Shown here piece after piece: positions 22,995 through 32,639 of a stretch of DNA of 33,207 nt; positions within the stretch are counted from its first letter, which is position 1; the number at the start of each line of letters is the position of its first letter. The stretch is from Acidobacteriota bacterium (GTDB lineage Bacteria; Acidobacteriota; Terriglobia; Terriglobales; Acidobacteriaceae). The DNA lies in NCBI GenBank assembly GCA_021851335.1, contig JAJZEA010000031.1, positions 1 to 33,207 on the forward strand, read 5' to 3'. The position numbers and the translations under genes are program-made. The notes beneath the pieces were generated by a model, which worked only from the letters and a program-made list of their open reading frames with translations, was not told the origin of the DNA and did not search any database.

Positions 22995-24461
22995 ATGGCG
23001 GTGACGGAGCGCGCGGTACTGGTAGGCATTGAGCTTACTGGTCGGGAATCAGCATCTCAGCGAGCGACGGCTCGGCAGGCTCGGGCTGCTGCTGACGTAA
23101 CGTCGCAGGCGCAAAGCGGCGGTCTGGAGGCTGGCAGCGAGGAGATTCTGCCGTATGGATCGACCACGCAACCTTCAGTGGCTGGCCAGGCAGCGCCTCA
23201 TCCGGCAGCGGCCCGGCGAGTGGGGACAAATGCTGTCGGCGCAGAAGATCCGCTAGCCGAGTTTCGCGAACTGGTGAGAAGCGCAGGCGCCGAGATTGTG
23301 GCGGAGATGGTCCAGCGACGGCAGAGACTGGACGCGGCGACGCTGATGGGCGCAGGCAAGCTGGAGGAGATTCGCGGGATCGTGCTGATGCACGAGGCCA
23401 ATCTTGTGCTTGTCGATCATGAGCTGTCTCCGACGCAGCTTCGCAATCTGGAGGATCGGCTGGAGTGTCGCGTGCTGGATCGCACGCAGCTGATTCTGGA
23501 TATCTTTGCCAGCCATGCCCGCACGCGCGAGGGCCAGCTTCAGGTGGAGTGCGCGCAGTTGGAATACATGCTGCCGCGGCTGGCCGGACGGGGTCGGGCG
23601 ATGTCGCAGCTTGGAGGCGGAATCGGAACGCGTGGACCGGGCGAGACGCAGTTGGAGACGGATCGCCGCAAGATTCAACGCAGACTGGTGCATCTGCGGG
23701 AACAACTGGACGCGGTGCGGCGAGTGAGGCGACAGCAGCGGCAGCGTCGAGAGGCCGTTCCTGTGCCGACGGTGGCGCTGGTCGGCTATACGAATGCAGG
23801 CAAAAGCTCGCTATTCAATCGGCTGACCGGTGCACGGGTGCTTTCTTCTTCGCGCATGTTTGCCACGCTCGATCCCAAGCTTCGCGCGGTGGAGTTGCCG
23901 AGCCGTCGGCGGATTCTGCTCTCCGACACAGTGGGTTTCATTCGCAATCTGCCGCATATGCTGGTGTCCAGCTTTCGCGCCACGCTGGAAGAGGTGGAGC
24001 GAGCCGAGATTCTGCTGCATGTGCGGGACGCAGCGTCGGAATCGTTTCACGAGCAGAAGGAGCAGGTCGAGCGCGTGCTTGCGGAACTGGATGCTGCTGG
24101 AATTCCTCGCATCGAGGTGCTGAACAAGGCAGATCTGCTGGATGCTGGCGAAGTGGAGTCGGGCACGTCGGCGGGACGGGTGTATGTTTCAGCACACACG
24201 GGCTATGGCGTGGAGAATCTGTTGCAGGCAATCGATGATGCGTTGACCAGCGATCCGATGGTGGAGTCGGAATTGAGCGTGAGCCAGTCGGATGGAGCGA
24301 TGCTGGCCGCTCTGGAAGCGAGCACAGTGATTCTGAATCGGGAGTATTCCGGGGATCAGGTCAGAATTCGGTTGCGTGCTCCGGCTTCGCTGCTGGGCAG
24401 GATGGCAAAGACGCGCGCGGAAGAGAAAGTTCTGGATTCCAACCCGAACGAAGCCTCCTGA
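22995..24461 (+). CDS. hflX: Ribosome-associated GTPase HflX
   Basis: 488 residues. The HflX N-terminal domain ([18 protein letters not shown], then [20 protein letters not shown] and [19 protein letters not shown]) precedes the glycine-rich linker [19 protein letters not shown]. The G domain has G1 GYTNAGKSS (K270), G3 DTVGF and G4 NKAD. HflX binds the 50S subunit and splits stalled or heat-damaged 70S ribosomes. An unusual feature is about 65 extra low-complexity residues (about 17-82, Ala/Gln/Ser/Arg-rich) between the first strand (RAVLVGIEL) and the rest of the N-terminal domain; the family normally needs only a few residues there. The frame is open throughout, so this is not a frameshift. 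Confidence 0.95.
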   Translation: MAVTERAVLVGIELTGRESASQRATARQARAAADVTSQAQSGGLEAGSEEILPYGSTTQPSVAGQAAPHPAAARRVGTNAVGAEDPLAEFRELVRSAGAEIVAEMVQRRQRLDAATLMGAGKLEEIRGIVLMHEANLVLVDHELSPTQLRNLEDRLECRVLDRTQLILDIFASHARTREGQLQVECAQLEYMLPRLAGRGRAMSQLGGGIGTRGPGETQLETDRRKIQRRLVHLREQLDAVRRVRRQQRQRREAVPVPTVALVGYTNAGKSSLFNRLTGARVLSSSRMFATLDPKLRAVELPSRRRILLSDTVGFIRNLPHMLVSSFRATLEEVERAEILLHVRDAASESFHEQKEQVERVLAELDAAGIPRIEVLNKADLLDAGEVESGTSAGRVYVSAHTGYGVENLLQAIDDALTSDPMVESELSVSQSDGAMLAALEASTVILNREYSGDQVRIRLRAPASLLGRMAKTRAEEKVLDSNPNEAS

Positions 24462-24483
24462 AGCGGGAGAGCCAAAATAAGGT

Positions 24484-24532
24484 GGGCCGCAGAAGGTGGG
24501 AGTGGAGATGCTTTCCCGAAATTCTGCGGCCC
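24484..24532 (+). terminator. Long-loop inverted repeat downstream of hflX
   Basis: GGGCCGCAGAA (24484-24494) pairs perfectly with TTCTGCGGCCC (24522-24532), an 11-bp stem around 27 nt. A smaller GACCC/GGGTC hairpin follows at once. No T-tract is present. It may end hflX transcription or be a processed RNA structure between hflX and the ATP synthase promoter. Confidence 0.45.
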
Positions 24533-24661
24533 GCTGGACCCTGAAGCGGGTCTAGGTGATACTCTAAGCATAAGCCGATTTCAAGGAAACGCAACAAGTA
24601 TTTGCGAGCGCACGGCAGGCCCGCAAAATCGCTGTGTGTGCATTACGTGAAATTCGCTCCG

Positions 24662-24690
24662 TTGACAGGCCTAAAATGCCCTGTTACAAA
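24662..24690 (+). promoter_or_regulatory. Promoter of the ATP synthase operon
   Basis: TTGACA (24662-24667), a 17-nt spacer and TACAAA (24685-24690), about 50 nt ahead of the first b-subunit gene. The -35 is perfect and the -10 matches 4/6. Confidence 0.6.
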
Positions 24691-24742
24691 AGGGTTCTAG
24701 CTTGAATTCGCGCTGAATTGGGAAGGGTTTGAGACGTTCGTC

Positions 24743-25225
24743 ATGCAGGAAATTATTCTCCAGGTCGGCGCACTTCTGCTTGGTTCCGTACCGACGCTGA
24801 TTTTGTTCATTTTCCTGGTCATCGCCTATCAGTTTCTGGTTCAGACCCCACTGACAAAGATGCTGGCCGAGCGTCGCGCACGGACGCTCGGCGCAGTGGA
24901 GACGGCGCAGAAATCCATCGCTGCCGCTGAAGCTCGCGCAGCCGAGTATGCCGAGCAGCTTCGGCTGGCGCGCGCTGAGGTCTTCCGCGCACGCGAGCAA
25001 AAGATGCAGGAGTGGGCTGCGGATCGCGAAGCGGCGATAGCTGCCGCCCGAGCGCGAGCGGCAGAACAGGTGAATCAGGCGCACGCCGCTCTGGCGACGG
25101 AAGTGGCAGTGGCGCGCCAGAGTCTGCTAGCCAGCGCGGACGAGTTGGCGATGCAGGTGGTGCGAGCCATTTTGCCCCACGGCGCCGAGCAGGCCGCAGG
25201 GCAGGCAGTGGGGGGGATTCGATGA
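24743..25225 (+). CDS. atpF: ATP synthase F0 subunit b (first copy)
   Basis: 160 residues. A single N-terminal membrane helix (about 10-33, LLLGSVPTLILFIFLVIAYQ) precedes PLTKMLAERRART and a long Ala/Glu/Arg-rich coiled coil (about 45-145). This is the peripheral stalk of F-type ATP synthase, linking the membrane motor to F1. It is the first gene of the operon and overlaps the second b-type gene by 4 nt (ATGA). The fact that two b-type genes follow each other suggests a heterodimeric b/b' stalk, as in cyanobacteria and some other phyla. Which copy is b and which b' cannot be settled by eye. Confidence 0.88.
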   Translation: MQEIILQVGALLLGSVPTLILFIFLVIAYQFLVQTPLTKMLAERRARTLGAVETAQKSIAAAEARAAEYAEQLRLARAEVFRAREQKMQEWAADREAAIAAARARAAEQVNQAHAALATEVAVARQSLLASADELAMQVVRAILPHGAEQAAGQAVGGIR

Positions 25226-25935
25226 AATCACCCACATTGGTTTTCCGTTCAGCATTCCGTACTCTCGCACTGGCTTTGCTGTTGGTCGTTGCCGCGCCTG
25301 GTCTTGCATTTCTGCCCGCAGCAGCGCAGGGTGTTCCCGCTGAGTCCGCTTCCGCGCAGCAGGTGAAGCAGGCGCAGCAGCAAGAGGCAGACCCGAACGA
25401 TGTCTATCGCCACTCGGCGACAGTGCGGTGGATTGCGCACACGATGCACACCAGCACGGAAAGCGCGGCGCGAACCTTTGAGGCGATCAACTTTGCCATT
25501 CTCGTGCTGGCCATTGTGGTTCCGCTTTGGCGCATTCTGCCCGGTGTGCTGCGCCGTCGATCGCAGGCTTTGCAGCAGCAGTTTGAGTCCACACGCGCAG
25601 CTACGGAGCAGGCCAACGGGAAACTGGCTGCCATTGAAGCGCAACTGGGTGACCTTGGCAGCGAGATTGAAGCGATTCGCCGTCAGGTGGCCGAAGAGAT
25701 GAAAGCCGATGAGGCCCATCATCGCAGCGCTGTAAAGGACGAGAGCGAGCGGATTCTGGCTGCGGCGAGTCAGGAGATTGAAAGTGCGGCGATGCAGGCG
25801 CAGCGGGAACTGCGCGCCTTTGCCGGCCAGCTTGCGATTGAAAAAGCGATGGCCGCGCTGACCGTCACCGCGGAGCAGGATCGTGCGCTGGTGGACGAGT
25901 TTGTGCGTGGCGCAGGAAATGAGGGCCGGAACTGA
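25222..25935 (+). CDS. ATP synthase F0 subunit b (second copy) with signal peptide
   Basis: 237 residues from ATG 25222, which overlaps the stop of the previous gene. It is longer than the usual 150-170. Residues 1-36 look like a cleavable signal peptide (LALALLLVVAAPGLAFLPAA, ending AAAQG). Residues 37-85 form a Gln/Ala-rich extracytoplasmic segment, 87-104 the membrane helix (FEAINFAILVLAIVVPLW), and 110-210 the stalk coiled coil. The extra leader orients the N-terminus to the periplasm. Such signal-bearing b subunits are, to my knowledge, recurrent in Acidobacteria. It is followed directly by the delta gene (stop and start share one base). Confidence 0.85.
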   Translation: MKSPTLVFRSAFRTLALALLLVVAAPGLAFLPAAAQGVPAESASAQQVKQAQQQEADPNDVYRHSATVRWIAHTMHTSTESAARTFEAINFAILVLAIVVPLWRILPGVLRRRSQALQQQFESTRAATEQANGKLAAIEAQLGDLGSEIEAIRRQVAEEMKADEAHHRSAVKDESERILAAASQEIESAAMQAQRELRAFAGQLAIEKAMAALTVTAEQDRALVDEFVRGAGNEGRN

Positions 25936-26474
25936 TGTCACTGTTTGCCGCTCGTTATGCCCATGCCTTCGCCGATGTATTGGTCTCCGGTGGTTTTTCT
26001 GAAGATCAGATTCATCGCCAGTTGGAGAGTCTGCTTGGTGCCTGGCGTGAAAGCGCGGATCTTCGCGAAGCGATGGCGGATCCGTCCATTCCGGCAGAAC
26101 AGAAGCGCGCCGTATTGGACCGCCTGAGTGCTTCGCTGGAGCTGTTGCCGCCTTTTCGGAATCTGGTGGCCGTGCTGATCGACCATGGTCGTGTGGCCTC
26201 GCTGGAAGAGGTGGTCGCGGCGTTCCGGTCGTGGTGGCAGCAGCGGCAGGGCATTGCGGAAGCTGAGATTCTGACGGCGCGGGAGCTGGACGCGGCCGAC
26301 CAGGCTCGACTGGTGGAAAAAGCTGCCGGATTGGCCGGCACGCGTGTCCGCGCAACGTTTCGCCAAGACGCTTCGATCCTGGGCGGCGTGATTGTGCGCG
26401 TTGGGTCGGCAGTCTATGACGGATCGTTACGAGGTCGTGTTGATCGCTTGAAGGAGGCTCTGAGCGCGCAGTAA
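25935..26474 (+). CDS. atpH: ATP synthase F1 subunit delta
   Basis: 179 residues, the normal length. The N-terminal motif [15 protein letters not shown], central [19 protein letters not shown] and C-terminal [20 protein letters not shown] are family signatures. Delta (OSCP) caps the alpha3beta3 head and joins it to the b stalk. The start codon overlaps the previous stop by one base (TGATG), so translation is probably coupled. An 86-nt gap follows before alpha. Confidence 0.95.
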   Translation: MSLFAARYAHAFADVLVSGGFSEDQIHRQLESLLGAWRESADLREAMADPSIPAEQKRAVLDRLSASLELLPPFRNLVAVLIDHGRVASLEEVVAAFRSWWQQRQGIAEAEILTARELDAADQARLVEKAAGLAGTRVRATFRQDASILGGVIVRVGSAVYDGSLRGRVDRLKEALSAQ

Positions 26475-26560
26475 TCGCGCGGCTACGAGCCGAAAAGTTT
26501 GACAGGAAGTGCAGTTCAACCCTTGCAACAGGGAATGCAAAAAAGAACAGGAAGAGCAGC

Positions 26561-28087
26561 ATGGTGCCCATTCAGGCAGACGAAATTTCACAGATTCTCC
26601 GCGAACAGATCGCCAACTACGACGCCAAGATGCACGTCGATGAGGTTGGAACGATCATTTCTCTTGGCGACGGTATTGCCCGCATTCACGGCCTGGATAA
26701 GGTGATGGCTGGCGAGCTGCTGGCCTTTCCGCACGACGTGGCCGGCCTCGCGATGAACCTCGAAGAGGATCAGGTGGGCGCGGTGCTGCTGGGCGACTAT
26801 ACCGAACTTTCCGAGGGCAACACTGTCCGCCGCACCGGGAAGATTCTGAGCGTGCCGGTGGGCGAGGGGATGATTGGCCGCGTGGTGAACGCGCTGGGCG
26901 CTCCCATCGACGGAAAAGGGCCAATTGCGGCGGCGGCGACGCTTCCGGTGGAGCGGCTGGCTCCGGGCATTATTGATCGCCAGCCGGTGCGCGAGCCGAT
27001 GGCGACCGGCATCAAGGCCATCGATTCCATGATTCCGATCGGACGCGGTCAGCGCGAGTTGATTATCGGCGACCGACAGACCGGCAAGACCGCAGTTGTC
27101 ATCGACACGATTATCAACAACGCCAAGAACGATCTGATCTGCATCTATTGCGCGATTGGGCAGAAGCGCTCGTCGATTGCCCAGGTGGTGCAGACGCTGA
27201 CCGAGGCCGGAGCCATGGGCCACACGATCATCGTGGCTGCCTCTGCCTCCGAGCCTGCGCCGCTGCTTTATCTCGCGCCTTACGCGGCGACAGCGATGGG
27301 CGAGTATTTCCGCGATTCCGGGCGCCACGCGCTGGTCATTTATGACGATCTCTCCAAGCACGCCATGGCGTACCGCGAGATCTCGCTGCTGCTGCGCCGA
27401 CCGCCAGGCCGCGAAGCGTATCCGGGCGATGTGTTTTATCTGCACTCGCGCCTGCTGGAGCGCTCGGCCAAGATGAGCCAGAAGAACGGCGGTGGTTCGC
27501 TGACAGCTCTCCCCGTGGTTGAAACGCAGGCGGGCGACGTCTCGGCGTACATTCCGACGAACGTCATTTCGATCACCGATGGGCAGATCTTTCTGGAGAC
27601 GGATCTGTTCAACTCCGGCATCCGTCCGGCAGTGAACGTGGGACTCTCGGTGAGCCGCGTCGGCTTCTCGGCGGCGATCAAGGCGACGAAGCAGGTTGGT
27701 TCCACGCTGAAGCTGGATCTGGCGCAGTACCGTGAGCTGGCGGCCTTTGCGCAGTTTGGTTCCGACCTCGATCCCCTGACGCAGAAGCAGTTGAGCCGCG
27801 GCCAGCGCCTGACCGAACTGCTCAAGCAGCCGCAGTTCCAGCCACTCACCTGGCAGCAGCAGGTCATCGTGCTCTTTGCCGGAACGCAGGGCTATCTCGA
27901 TCCGATTCCTGTCGAGGAGATTCGCGGCTTTGAGGATGGGCTGCTGCGCTATCTGGAGACGGCGCAGACGGCGCTGCTGGCCGACCTGGGCAACAAGAAG
28001 CAGCTCGACGACGAGATCAAGACGCGTGTTCACGCAGCTCTGAAGGAATATTCGGCAAACTTCCAGGCGGCAAAGGCGACGGCATAA
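26561..28087 (+). CDS. atpA: ATP synthase F1 subunit alpha
   Basis: 508 residues, full length. The Walker A motif is GDRQTGKT (170-177). Other conserved blocks are [39 protein letters not shown] and [20 protein letters not shown]. Alpha carries the non-catalytic nucleotide sites and the arginine finger, seen in the SVSRVG block. The start ATG has AGGAAGAG upstream. The gamma gene follows 4 nt after the stop. Confidence 0.98.
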   Translation: MVPIQADEISQILREQIANYDAKMHVDEVGTIISLGDGIARIHGLDKVMAGELLAFPHDVAGLAMNLEEDQVGAVLLGDYTELSEGNTVRRTGKILSVPVGEGMIGRVVNALGAPIDGKGPIAAAATLPVERLAPGIIDRQPVREPMATGIKAIDSMIPIGRGQRELIIGDRQTGKTAVVIDTIINNAKNDLICIYCAIGQKRSSIAQVVQTLTEAGAMGHTIIVAASASEPAPLLYLAPYAATAMGEYFRDSGRHALVIYDDLSKHAMAYREISLLLRRPPGREAYPGDVFYLHSRLLERSAKMSQKNGGGSLTALPVVETQAGDVSAYIPTNVISITDGQIFLETDLFNSGIRPAVNVGLSVSRVGFSAAIKATKQVGSTLKLDLAQYRELAAFAQFGSDLDPLTQKQLSRGQRLTELLKQPQFQPLTWQQQVIVLFAGTQGYLDPIPVEEIRGFEDGLLRYLETAQTALLADLGNKKQLDDEIKTRVHAALKEYSANFQAAKATA

Positions 28088-28091
28088 AAGC

Positions 28092-29177
28092 ATGGCAAAC
28101 GTACTCGATCTTCGACGACGCATTCGCAGCGTGAAAAGCACACGCCAGATCACGCGCGCGATGAAGATGGTCTCGGCGGCCAAGCTCCGTCGTGCGCAGG
28201 AACGCGCGATCTCTGCCAGGCCGTATGCGCTGCGAATCGCCAGCGTTCTGGCTTCGCTGAAGCGTCGCGTGGAGATCCTGGATCCGGTGACGGGCAACCT
28301 GCGTCATCCGCTTTTTGCGGTGCGTCCGGAAAAGCGAATTCTGCTGGTGATCGTCAGCGGCGACAAGGGTTTTGCCGGCGCCTTCAATACCAACATTCTG
28401 AAGGCAAGCGCACAATTTCTGTCGCTGTGCGAGGGCAGGGAAGTGGACATTGAGCCGATTGGCCGCAAGGCGCGCGATCAGATGCGCCGCCGCTATCCTC
28501 AGGCGACGCACGAGGAAGTGCAGACGGAGAATCCTGCCGACGGCTCCTCGCTGGTCCGGCATGTGCGCCATCGCAAGTCGGGGATTGAAGTTGTCGGCGA
28601 ACATCCGGGACTGCTGGAAAAACTGACCCATGGAGCGGTGCGCGAGATTGCCGAGGAGATCATCCGACGTTATACGCATGAGGAGATCGACGCCTGCTAC
28701 ATCGTCTACAACGAATTCAAATCTGTGATCCAGCAGCGCGTGGTCACCGAGCGGCTGTTGCCGCTCATAGAGCCGGGCAGTCACGTGATCGTGGACGCTG
28801 TGGAGCCAACCGCAGAGGAGCGCGAGTTTGCGGCTACCGTCGCCGCAGCTGCCGGCATCTCGCCCTTTGCCGAGGATACGCATGAGTCCGACGAGGAAGC
28901 GGCGCGTTTCGGGACTGCGGATGTGGACTACATCTATGAGCAGCCCGCTGCGGAACTGCTCAATGGCCTGTTGCCATCGTATGTTTCGGCCATGCTCTTT
29001 CATGCAATGGCTGAGTCGGTCGCCGCTGAACACGCAGCTCGCATGACGGCAATGGAGGCGGCCACCAACAACGCTTCCGACATGATCGACTCGCTCACGC
29101 TCTACATGAACCGTGTGCGTCAGGCGGCCATCACCAAGGAAATCATCGAAATCGTAAGCGGCGCTGCGGCGCTTTGA
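28092..29177 (+). CDS. atpG: ATP synthase F1 subunit gamma, longer than usual
   Basis: 361 residues against about 285-295 in most bacteria. The N-terminal helix (RRRIRSVKSTRQITRAMKMV) and C-terminal helix (NNASDMIDSLTLYMNRVRQA) that form the rotor shaft are intact. The extra length falls in two places: about 137-168 (after RRRYPQATHEEV) and about 238-272 (after VDAVEPTAEER, acidic, ending EDTHESDEEAARF). Both lie in the Rossmann-like globular domain, which sits at the side of the shaft. Insertions in this part of gamma regulate ATPase activity in cyanobacteria and chloroplasts, but these inserts are not the same sequence. A small ORF, not beta, follows 15 nt downstream. Confidence 0.96.
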   Translation: MANVLDLRRRIRSVKSTRQITRAMKMVSAAKLRRAQERAISARPYALRIASVLASLKRRVEILDPVTGNLRHPLFAVRPEKRILLVIVSGDKGFAGAFNTNILKASAQFLSLCEGREVDIEPIGRKARDQMRRRYPQATHEEVQTENPADGSSLVRHVRHRKSGIEVVGEHPGLLEKLTHGAVREIAEEIIRRYTHEEIDACYIVYNEFKSVIQQRVVTERLLPLIEPGSHVIVDAVEPTAEEREFAATVAAAAGISPFAEDTHESDEEAARFGTADVDYIYEQPAAELLNGLLPSYVSAMLFHAMAESVAAEHAARMTAMEAATNNASDMIDSLTLYMNRVRQAAITKEIIEIVSGAAAL

Positions 29178-29192
29178 GATGGGGATCAGCAA

Positions 29193-29450
29193 ATGGCAAC
29201 AGATGTTCGTTTCTCTATTCCGGAGCAGAAAATTGGACAAAACGGAGTTACCTTCAGTCGATCCAAAGATGGTTTATTGCACGGCGACTTGACGATTCGT
29301 CAAAATACCATCGAGTGGAGGCCGAAGAGAAATCAGTTGGTTTACAAGATTTCATGGAAAAAATTTGCTGATCTGATCGAGGCTGAAACCAAGAGCAGAA
29401 TTCGCCCCAAAGCAACAAAAGTACGCGCAACAAAAAAGCTGAAGAGTTAG
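29193..29450 (+). CDS. Small basic hypothetical protein inside the ATP synthase operon
   Basis: 85 residues, placed 15 nt after gamma and 21 nt before beta, with GGGGA 9 nt upstream of the ATG, so it is probably translated. The core is a predicted beta-rich domain (VRFSIPEQKIGQNGVTFSRS, then GLLHGDLTIRQNTIEWRPKR and YKISWKKFADLIE). The tail is strongly basic (RIRPKATKVRATKKLKS). The layout recalls small uncharacterised proteins with an IEW-P-K/YKxSW-FxxL pattern, but I cannot name a family. The GC content is about 43-44% by hand count over 29221-29450, against about 60% in the flanking atp genes. That points to an insertion into the operon. No ATP synthase subunit resembles it. It could be a passenger or a regulator. 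Confidence 0.75.
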   Translation: MATDVRFSIPEQKIGQNGVTFSRSKDGLLHGDLTIRQNTIEWRPKRNQLVYKISWKKFADLIEAETKSRIRPKATKVRATKKLKS

Positions 29451-30914
<1,464 letters not shown>

Positions 30915-30924
30915 GGTCAGGGAT

Positions 30925-31329
30925 ATGGATACCCAACTGCTGCATGTAACGCTGGTTACCCCGGAGCGCACGATTCTGGACTCGACGGCCATTTCGGTCG
31001 AACTGCCGTCCAGAACCGGGCGCATCGAGGTGCTGTATGGCCATGCACCCCTGCTGGCTGAACTCGGTGCGGGCGACGTGATCGTGCAGGGAAGTGACCC
31101 GGCTCGATGGAACGTCAGTTGGGGATTTGTCGAAGTGCTGCCGGATCGAGTCACGATCCTCGCCAACGATGCAGTGGCGCCGGGCGCGATTGATGTAGCT
31201 GCGGCGCGGCTGGAAGTTGAGCGTGCCCACACGATGTGGAGCGCAGCCGGCGACGAAGCCGAGGCGTACGAAGCGGCGAACCGCCTTCTGGAAGAGGCGC
31301 AGTCACGACTGGCCAGCGCAGGCGAATAG
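30925..31329 (+). CDS. atpC: ATP synthase F1 subunit epsilon
   Basis: 134 residues, the normal length. The N-terminal beta-sandwich (LHVTLVTPERTILDSTAISV, then RTGRIEVLYGHAPLLAEL) is followed by the two-helix C-terminal hairpin (about 88-134, AAARLEVERAHTMW... ANRLLEEAQSRL) that can block rotation. Epsilon is the last subunit of the operon. Subunits a and c (atpB, atpE) are not in this cluster, so they must be encoded elsewhere. Confidence 0.95.
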   Translation: MDTQLLHVTLVTPERTILDSTAISVELPSRTGRIEVLYGHAPLLAELGAGDVIVQGSDPARWNVSWGFVEVLPDRVTILANDAVAPGAIDVAAARLEVERAHTMWSAAGDEAEAYEAANRLLEEAQSRLASAGE

Positions 31330-31376
31330 TTATTTTCAGTTTCAGCTTTCGAGCGGATCGCGGGATGTGCTCTGTA

Positions 31377-31414
31377 CGCTTACCCTGGGTGGTTGTTTAC
31401 GCCCAGGGTAAGCG
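31377..31414 (+). terminator. Terminator of the ATP synthase operon
   Basis: CGCTTACCCTGGG (31377-31389) pairs perfectly with CCCAGGGTAAGCG (31402-31414), a 13-bp stem with a 12-nt loop, 47 nt after the epsilon stop. The tail CTTGTTAACT is only moderately T-rich. Confidence 0.75.
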
Positions 31415-31501
31415 CTTGTTAACTGAAAAGATAACTGTTCGTCGGGAACTGCCGCGGTGACTTTACCCAGTGGCTGCATTCCTCCTTACAATCAATCTGA
31501 G

Positions 31502-31816
31502 ATGACTGGGAATCGATCCAAACCGTCGGTCGTGGAAGCGATCTGTCCGGATTGTGGCGCGGCGTTGCGCATCGACGCGCAAACGGGTGCCGTGGTCAGC
31601 CATACTCCGGCTCCACGCAAACGGACCTTTGAAGACCTGGAAACCGCCGCCAAAGCCATGCGCGAGCAGGATGACCGCAAGGAATCGATCTTTCGCCAGT
31701 CGCTGGAAGCGGAAAAGAACAAGGAAGATTTACTGGAAAAGCGTTTTGCCGATGCCCTGCGCAAGGCCAAGGACGCGCCCGCAGGCAAGCCATTACGCGA
31801 GTTTGACCTGGACTGA
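31502..31816 (+). CDS. Small zinc-ribbon-like protein of unknown function
   Basis: 104 residues from ATG 31502. The N-terminus has one knuckle, C15-P-D-C18 (VEAICPDCGAALRIDAQTG), a half zinc ribbon. Dimerisation or another ligand would be needed to complete a metal site. Residues about 45-95 are a charged helix (FEDLETAAKAMREQDDRK, then LEKRFADALRKAKD), probably a coiled coil. The C-terminus PLREFDLD is acidic. I do not recognise a named family. It lies between the atp terminator and a small membrane protein that follows 54 nt downstream on the same strand. Confidence 0.7.
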   Translation: MTGNRSKPSVVEAICPDCGAALRIDAQTGAVVSHTPAPRKRTFEDLETAAKAMREQDDRKESIFRQSLEAEKNKEDLLEKRFADALRKAKDAPAGKPLREFDLD

Positions 31817-31870
31817 GCGGCGGCCAGTTCTTCGTGGAGAAGCACGGTACTCGCTGAGAGGAAATAAGTG

Positions 31871-32320
31871 ATGGTCGCAGTCCCTATACCGGATATCTAC
31901 ACCGTGCCGCAGGACTACCAGCCGCGCCGCCCCGATCCTGTTCCCGACGTGCCTCCCATCGGATATACGCCCGCCCCTGCATCGGAGCGGACCACTCAAC
32001 CCGGTCCCATTCCGTTTGTCGCGCCTGCCGTGTCCTCAAGCCCTGTTCAAACTTCTCCTTCCTCTACAGAAGACTGGAGCCAGTACCTCGCCGCCGGCGC
32101 ATTTCTTGCCGCTGGCGTGTTGCTACTCAACGGACATCGTCGCCTGGGCATCGTCGCCGCTGCTGCCGGAGTCGCCTCCGTCCTTCTGAAAGATCGCGAA
32201 GACGTCGCCGCGCTCTGCCATCAACTGCCGGGCTTTCTATCAGATGCGCAGGCACTGGTGGGCCAGGTCGAGCAACTCTTCCAGGATGGACTGGCAACGA
32301 TCAACCCGCCTCGTGCGTAA
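31871..32320 (+). CDS. Small single-pass membrane protein with proline-rich N-terminus
   Basis: 149 residues from ATG 31871, with AGAGG about 9 nt upstream; GTG 31868 is a weaker choice. Residues 1-67 are Pro/Ser/Thr-rich and likely disordered. Residues 71-105 hold one or two hydrophobic helices (YLAAGAFLAAGVLLLNGHRR, then LGIVAAAAGVASVLL). Residues 107-149 form a soluble helical tail. There is no signal peptide and no recognised family. It may be co-transcribed with the zinc-ribbon gene upstream. Confidence 0.65.
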   Translation: MVAVPIPDIYTVPQDYQPRRPDPVPDVPPIGYTPAPASERTTQPGPIPFVAPAVSSSPVQTSPSSTEDWSQYLAAGAFLAAGVLLLNGHRRLGIVAAAAGVASVLLKDREDVAALCHQLPGFLSDAQALVGQVEQLFQDGLATINPPRA

Positions 32321-32639
32321 GAAGAGCAACAACCGCCTGCCGGTGCACTTTTCCGAAGCCATTCTGATGTCGAAAGCGCGTTTCCTTTTTCGGATAATTC
32401 ACCAACATTTATTCAGTTTTTCATATATCGAGGCATTCTAGATTCTTTCTGTTCAAAGCTAAATATATGATTCCTTTGATATTATTTCAAATAAACAAAC
32501 ACTCTACGAGTGGCCAATAAATTGCAGATAGTTAGCCGTCTGGGCTGCTTTCTCTTGAATTTCATTTTCTGAAGCGTGTTCAAGGGTTTGTCCAGAGGCT
32601 TGACAAGATTTTGAGGTCCACACTTCTCAAGGAGAAAAT
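32321..32639. other. 319-nt AT-rich leader region upstream of the TonB receptor
   Basis: Noticeably more AT-rich than the rest of the window, with no gene recognised. It contains TTGACA (32600-32605), but that sits too close to the start codon and lacks a -10. A weak CTTGAA/TTCAAG inverted repeat (32554-32584) is the only structure seen. Regulatory sequence for the receptor gene most likely lies here. Confidence 0.4.

Noticed and set aside
26588..28297. Minus-strand open frame of 569 codons opposite atpA
   Set aside because: Antisense shadow in GC-rich DNA; the plus strand encodes an intact alpha subunit.
32600..32605. TTGACA as promoter of the TonB receptor
   Set aside because: A matching -10 would fall at about 32623-32628, where the sequence is CTTCTC, and would leave no room for a leader with the ribosome binding site.
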